A stretch of 9,723 bases of DNA. It comes from UBA2336 sp046294915 (lineage in GTDB: Bacteria; Bacteroidota; Bacteroidia; Cytophagales; Cyclobacteriaceae). A program made the translations under genes and the position numbers. The stretch spans positions 1-9,723 of the forward strand of contig JBKBOE010000084.1 in the NCBI GenBank assembly GCA_046294915.1. The letters are read 5' to 3'. The notes under the pieces are model-generated. The model searched no databases. It was not told the DNA's origin and saw only the letters and a program-made list of their open reading frames with translations. The stretch's first letter is position 1. Every line of letters starts with the position of its first letter. Below are positions 6,746-9,723 of the stretch, piece after piece.

Positions 6746-9055
6746 ATGGATATGAAAAGACTCTTTTTGGTGATTTTATGTGGGACTGCCGCTTTTAGTC
6801 CGGCAGGTGCCCAGTCCGGTAAATCGCTGGCAGAAGCCGAGCGATATTTTGGTATTAAAAATTATGAGCAGGCACTCCCGCTTTTTCTGGAGGCCATCCA
6901 GGCAGGTGAAAAAGACCCCATGGTCCATTATAAGGCAGGTGTTTGCTACCAGAAATCGGGCAGTATACAAGATCAGTCGAAGGCCATTGGGTATTATGTA
7001 TTTGCGTTAAAAAACAAGGCCCCTGTTCCTTACACAGTGTATTACGATCTGGGAGAATTATACCTCCGCAATGAAGATATTCAGCGGGCCATCGAATCGT
7101 TTGATCAGTTTAAAGCTCTCGCTAAAGCGGATAAAGCGGCCATTGCAAGGGCCGATCGTGCCCTTGAAATGTGCCACAATGCCATTGCGCTTATGTCGGT
7201 ACCGCGCAAGGTTTCTGTCTACAATTTCAGTTCGGTAGTCAATACACCTTATACGGAGTATAATCCGGTGGTTTCGGCTGATGAGAGCACAATGGCGTTT
7301 ACTGCACTGCGACCTAATACCGGTAAGACCCGTTCGGGCGATAAGTTTATCGAGGAGATTTACATTTCGTACAATAACTCCGGTACCTGGACGGAACCCG
7401 TTGCCATTCCGGTATCCACCGAGAAGAATGTGGGCACTGCGGGCATCTCTGCCGATGGACAGAAAATGATGATTTTTATGGGCGGTGTGGATGACCCGGG
7501 AAATATTTTTGTGATCAACCGTTCCGGTGAATCCTGGTCGAAGCCAGCAGTATGGGCACCTTCTGTTAACAGCAAATACCTGGAGACTACTGCAAGCATT
7601 ACGCCCGATGGAAAGACCATATATTTTGCCAGCGACCGGTTAGGCGGAAAAGGAGGTTTAGATGTTTACAAAACCGAATTACAACCTAACGGCACGTGGA
7701 GCGCCCCGGTAAACCTGGGTGAGCCCATTAATACAAAAGATGATGAAGATGCTCCGTTTATTCACCCCGATCAGAAGACTTTATTCTTCACTTCCAACGG
7801 ACACAATTCAATGGGTGGTCGCGATATTTTTGTTTCTAAACTGGTGCAGGGTAAATGGACAAAGCCTGAAAATATGGGGTACCCCGTAAATACCACGGCC
7901 AACGACAACTACTTCACACTGATAGCAAACGGAACACGGGCTTACTTTTCATCCGATCGGAAAGGCGGATATGGAGCACAGGATATCTATTACCTCGACA
8001 TGCCTGTAAATACCAACTCCATTCCGTTAACCATGATCAAAGGAAAAATTCTGAATGGAGAAACGGGCAAACCAATACCCACAAAAATTTATGTGATTGA
8101 TAACGAAACGAATAAGCGATTAGATTTCGTTTACGATCCCGATCCGGAAACAGGCAGTTACCTCATCATTCTGCCTCCGGCAAAGAATTACGATATCGTC
8201 ATTGAGTCAGAGGATTTTCTCCCGTACACGGTTAACGTAAACGTTCCCAACCAGGATTATTTCTATGAACTCTACCAGCAAATTAACCTTAAGGCGATCC
8301 GCCAGTTTGATGTGGTGGTAGGCCAGGAAGTGGAAGTGAAGAACGCTTTCTACGATGCTAACCGCGATGTAAAAGCTGATTTGAGGAAATCGCACGAGGT
8401 GAAACTGGCTCAAACCGGAAAAGTAGATGTGTACGACCTGATGTTTGACCTGCTTGCAGCCGGAGATGATGAAGGCGTTGATTATGTGCTTGAATTGATT
8501 CGGTTGAGCAACACCATTGAAGATATTGATTTCTCTGACGGTAACAAAAAGCTTGAAGTGGCCACCCGTACCTACTATTACGATGAAAGCGATGAAAGCA
8601 AATTTGAACAAAAGAATGTAGGTGAAAAGACTATCCTCTCCTTACCAACATTTGAAGTGACCAAAGAAGCATTGCAACAGAAAAATCAGCCGGCACGGAA
8701 AGAACCTAATTACGATAAGGCCGTGCTCGCTAAGCAGGTTAAAATTTATTTTGATGCAGGTAAAAGCAACCTGAAGGCCCAATACAACACACCGCTTGAT
8801 GAGGTCCTGGCAACGCTTAACAAATATCCTCATCTGAGTGTGGAGATTTCGGGTTTTGCATCACAGGAAGGATCTGAAGAAATGAACCGTGAATTGTCGA
8901 ACAAACGTGCTATTGAAGTACTTAACTACCTGAATCACAGAGGTATAGTACGAAGACGAATTGTGGCCAAAGGCTATGGGGCCACAAAGTCCGAGAGCAG
9001 CAAGGAAGAGGGCAGAAGGGTAGAGGTTCGCATCGTTGATACGGGCTCATTGTAA
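6746..9055 (+). CDS. PorE-like outer-membrane protein: TPR, PD40 propeller, CRD, OmpA domain
   Basis: 769 residues. An N-terminal signal peptide (MDMKRLFLVILCGTAAF) is probably cleaved after AGA at 21-23; the Cys at 12 is preceded by Leu, so it is not a good lipobox. A second ATG at 6752 is an equally possible start. Seen in order: TPR-like helices at about 25-150; PD40/WD40-like beta-propeller blades at about 158-420, with repeated S.DGK..YF.SDR-type strands near 233, 286, 340 and 390; a carboxypeptidase-regulatory-like domain at about 428-515; a linker at about 516-660; and an OmpA C-terminal domain at about 662-766. Known: this domain order is that of PorE, a type IX secretion component that ties the machine to peptidoglycan. 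Many paralogues share it, so the PorE role is not certain. In the OmpA domain Arg721 of LSNKRA is kept, but the usual peptidoglycan-contacting Asp is Ser706. The gene is monocistronic here, divergent from the three-gene run and followed by a strong terminator. Confidence 0.88.
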   Translation: MDMKRLFLVILCGTAAFSPAGAQSGKSLAEAERYFGIKNYEQALPLFLEAIQAGEKDPMVHYKAGVCYQKSGSIQDQSKAIGYYVFALKNKAPVPYTVYYDLGELYLRNEDIQRAIESFDQFKALAKADKAAIARADRALEMCHNAIALMSVPRKVSVYNFSSVVNTPYTEYNPVVSADESTMAFTALRPNTGKTRSGDKFIEEIYISYNNSGTWTEPVAIPVSTEKNVGTAGISADGQKMMIFMGGVDDPGNIFVINRSGESWSKPAVWAPSVNSKYLETTASITPDGKTIYFASDRLGGKGGLDVYKTELQPNGTWSAPVNLGEPINTKDDEDAPFIHPDQKTLFFTSNGHNSMGGRDIFVSKLVQGKWTKPENMGYPVNTTANDNYFTLIANGTRAYFSSDRKGGYGAQDIYYLDMPVNTNSIPLTMIKGKILNGETGKPIPTKIYVIDNETNKRLDFVYDPDPETGSYLIILPPAKNYDIVIESEDFLPYTVNVNVPNQDYFYELYQQINLKAIRQFDVVVGQEVEVKNAFYDANRDVKADLRKSHEVKLAQTGKVDVYDLMFDLLAAGDDEGVDYVLELIRLSNTIEDIDFSDGNKKLEVATRTYYYDESDESKFEQKNVGEKTILSLPTFEVTKEALQQKNQPARKEPNYDKAVLAKQVKIYFDAGKSNLKAQYNTPLDEVLATLNKYPHLSVEISGFASQEGSEEMNRELSNKRAIEVLNYLNHRGIVRRRIVAKGYGATKSESSKEEGRRVEVRIVDTGSL

Positions 9056-9078
9056 ATAGCAAGAAAAAAAATTCAGTT

Positions 9079-9113
9079 CGTCCTGCTGCTTCGGTGGCGG
9101 GACGTTTTTTTTT
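9079..9113. terminator. Rho-independent terminator, 11-bp stem with UUCG loop
   Basis: Left arm 9079-9089 pairs over all 11 positions (three G-T wobbles) with right arm 9094-9104 around a TTCG loop closed by C-G, one of the most stable RNA tetraloops. Nine T residues follow (9105-9113), so it should stop transcription of the PorE-like gene. An A-rich run at 9061-9071 gives a T-rich tract on the minus strand seven bases after the stem, so it may also serve the convergent queA. Confidence 0.92.
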
Positions 9114-9723
9114 ATGGGAGCAGTAAGGAGCTATCCCCATAGCTGAGGAAACGGTAGTTGTTTTTCAGGGCTTCATCGTAAATCAGTTTCCAATCGTTAC
9201 CAATAAACGCGGCAACCAGTAAAATCAACGTTGAGGCCGGCAAGTGAAAGTTTGTGATCAGTCCCTTGCAAATTTTAAATTGATAACCGGGATGGATGTA
9301 AATTGAAGTATGGCCGGTGAGGCAGTCAAGTGATTTGGTTTCCATCATTTGCAGTACGGCCTGCAATGCTTCCGTGCCCGATGGAAGGCCCGACTGCGCC
9401 TGGTAAGATTCGGTTTGGTTAATCACGAAGTCAGCTTCGGGGTTGGCCATCAACTTTACACCGTACCAGTACAAACTTTCCAGCGTTCGCATGGCGGTGG
9501 TTCCAACAGGCACGATAAGCCTGCCGGGCTGCAGCAATGAATGCAGGTTGCTGCGGGTTACCATAAGTTGTTCGCTGTGCATTTGGTGTTGCAGGGCATC
9601 TTCCGATTTTATGGGCTGAAAAGTACCCGCACTTACATGCAGGGTAAGAAAATCATTTTGGATGCCTTTCTTTTTCAGCGACTCAAAAACGGTATCGGTA
9701 AAATGCAATCCTGCAGTAGGTGC
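9112..9723 (-). CDS. queA: QueA, S-adenosylmethionine:tRNA ribosyltransferase-isomerase (5' end beyond window)
   Basis: The last 203 residues of the protein are present, and the N-terminal part lies past the window end. The enzyme transfers and rearranges the ribosyl group of S-adenosylmethionine onto preQ1 at tRNA position 34 to give epoxyqueuosine, in the cytoplasm. Family blocks are seen in order: APTAGLHFT at the window edge; LHVSAGTFQPI; VGTTAMRTLES; IYIHPGYQFKICKGLITNF followed by HLPASTLILLVAAFIG; and a C-terminal YRFLSYGDSSLLLP. The frame reads through from the edge without an internal start, so an apparent start at 9708 (TTG inside APTAGLHF) is not real. It converges on the PorE-like gene with 56 bases between the stops. 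The TAA at 9112-9114 overlaps the T-run of the shared terminator. No sign of damage. Confidence 0.96.
   Translation of the reverse strand, partial: APTAGLHFTDTVFESLKKKGIQNDFLTLHVSAGTFQPIKSEDALQHQMHSEQLMVTRSNLHSLLQPGRLIVPVGTTAMRTLESLYWYGVKLMANPEADFVINQTESYQAQSGLPSGTEALQAVLQMMETKSLDCLTGHTSIYIHPGYQFKICKGLITNFHLPASTLILLVAAFIGNDWKLIYDEALKNNYRFLSYGDSSLLLP

Noticed and set aside
8207..8611. 134-codon minus-strand open frame inside the PorE-like gene
   Set aside because: It is antisense to the coherent linker region of the OmpA-family protein and shows no family motif.

Overview
The window most likely comes from a member of the Bacteroidota, probably a free-living Cytophagales-type bacterium; the genus cannot be set from sequence alone. 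The reasons are: no Shine-Dalgarno sequence before any start; A/T-rich leaders; TAA at all four visible stops; a PorE-like outer-membrane protein (TPR, PD40 propeller, carboxypeptidase-regulatory fold, OmpA domain); and a nucleotide-transporter-like membrane protein fused to HEAT repeats and a cyclic-nucleotide-binding-like domain, an architecture known mainly from this phylum.

Positions 1-6522 hold three genes in a row on the minus strand. In transcription order they are: a 1057-residue membrane protein (Npt/TLC-like 12-helix region, HEAT-like repeats, degenerate cNMP-binding fold); 13 bases further on, a 478-residue protein made of three consecutive TIR/DUF4062-like alpha/beta domains; and, after a 110-base spacer with a 7-bp tandem repeat, an nSTAND NTPase with Walker A and B motifs, one predicted transmembrane helix and a coiled coil, cut off by the window start. 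A membrane sensor or transporter, a TIR-like adaptor and a STAND switch ATPase next to each other suggest a signalling or conflict module. This is the best candidate here for an undescribed system. Its function is not shown by the sequence.

Positions 6523-6745 are a divergent intergenic region with a possible Bacteroidota-type -7 element. Positions 6746-9055 (+) encode the PorE-like protein, predicted to bridge the outer membrane or a secretion machine and peptidoglycan. Its OmpA domain has Ser where the peptidoglycan-binding Asp usually sits.

A strong UUCG-loop terminator at 9079-9113 separates this gene from the convergent queA (tRNA queuosine synthesis), whose 5' end lies beyond the window. 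No RNA genes, insertion sequences or CRISPR arrays were seen, and no gene-free stretch exceeds about 225 bases.
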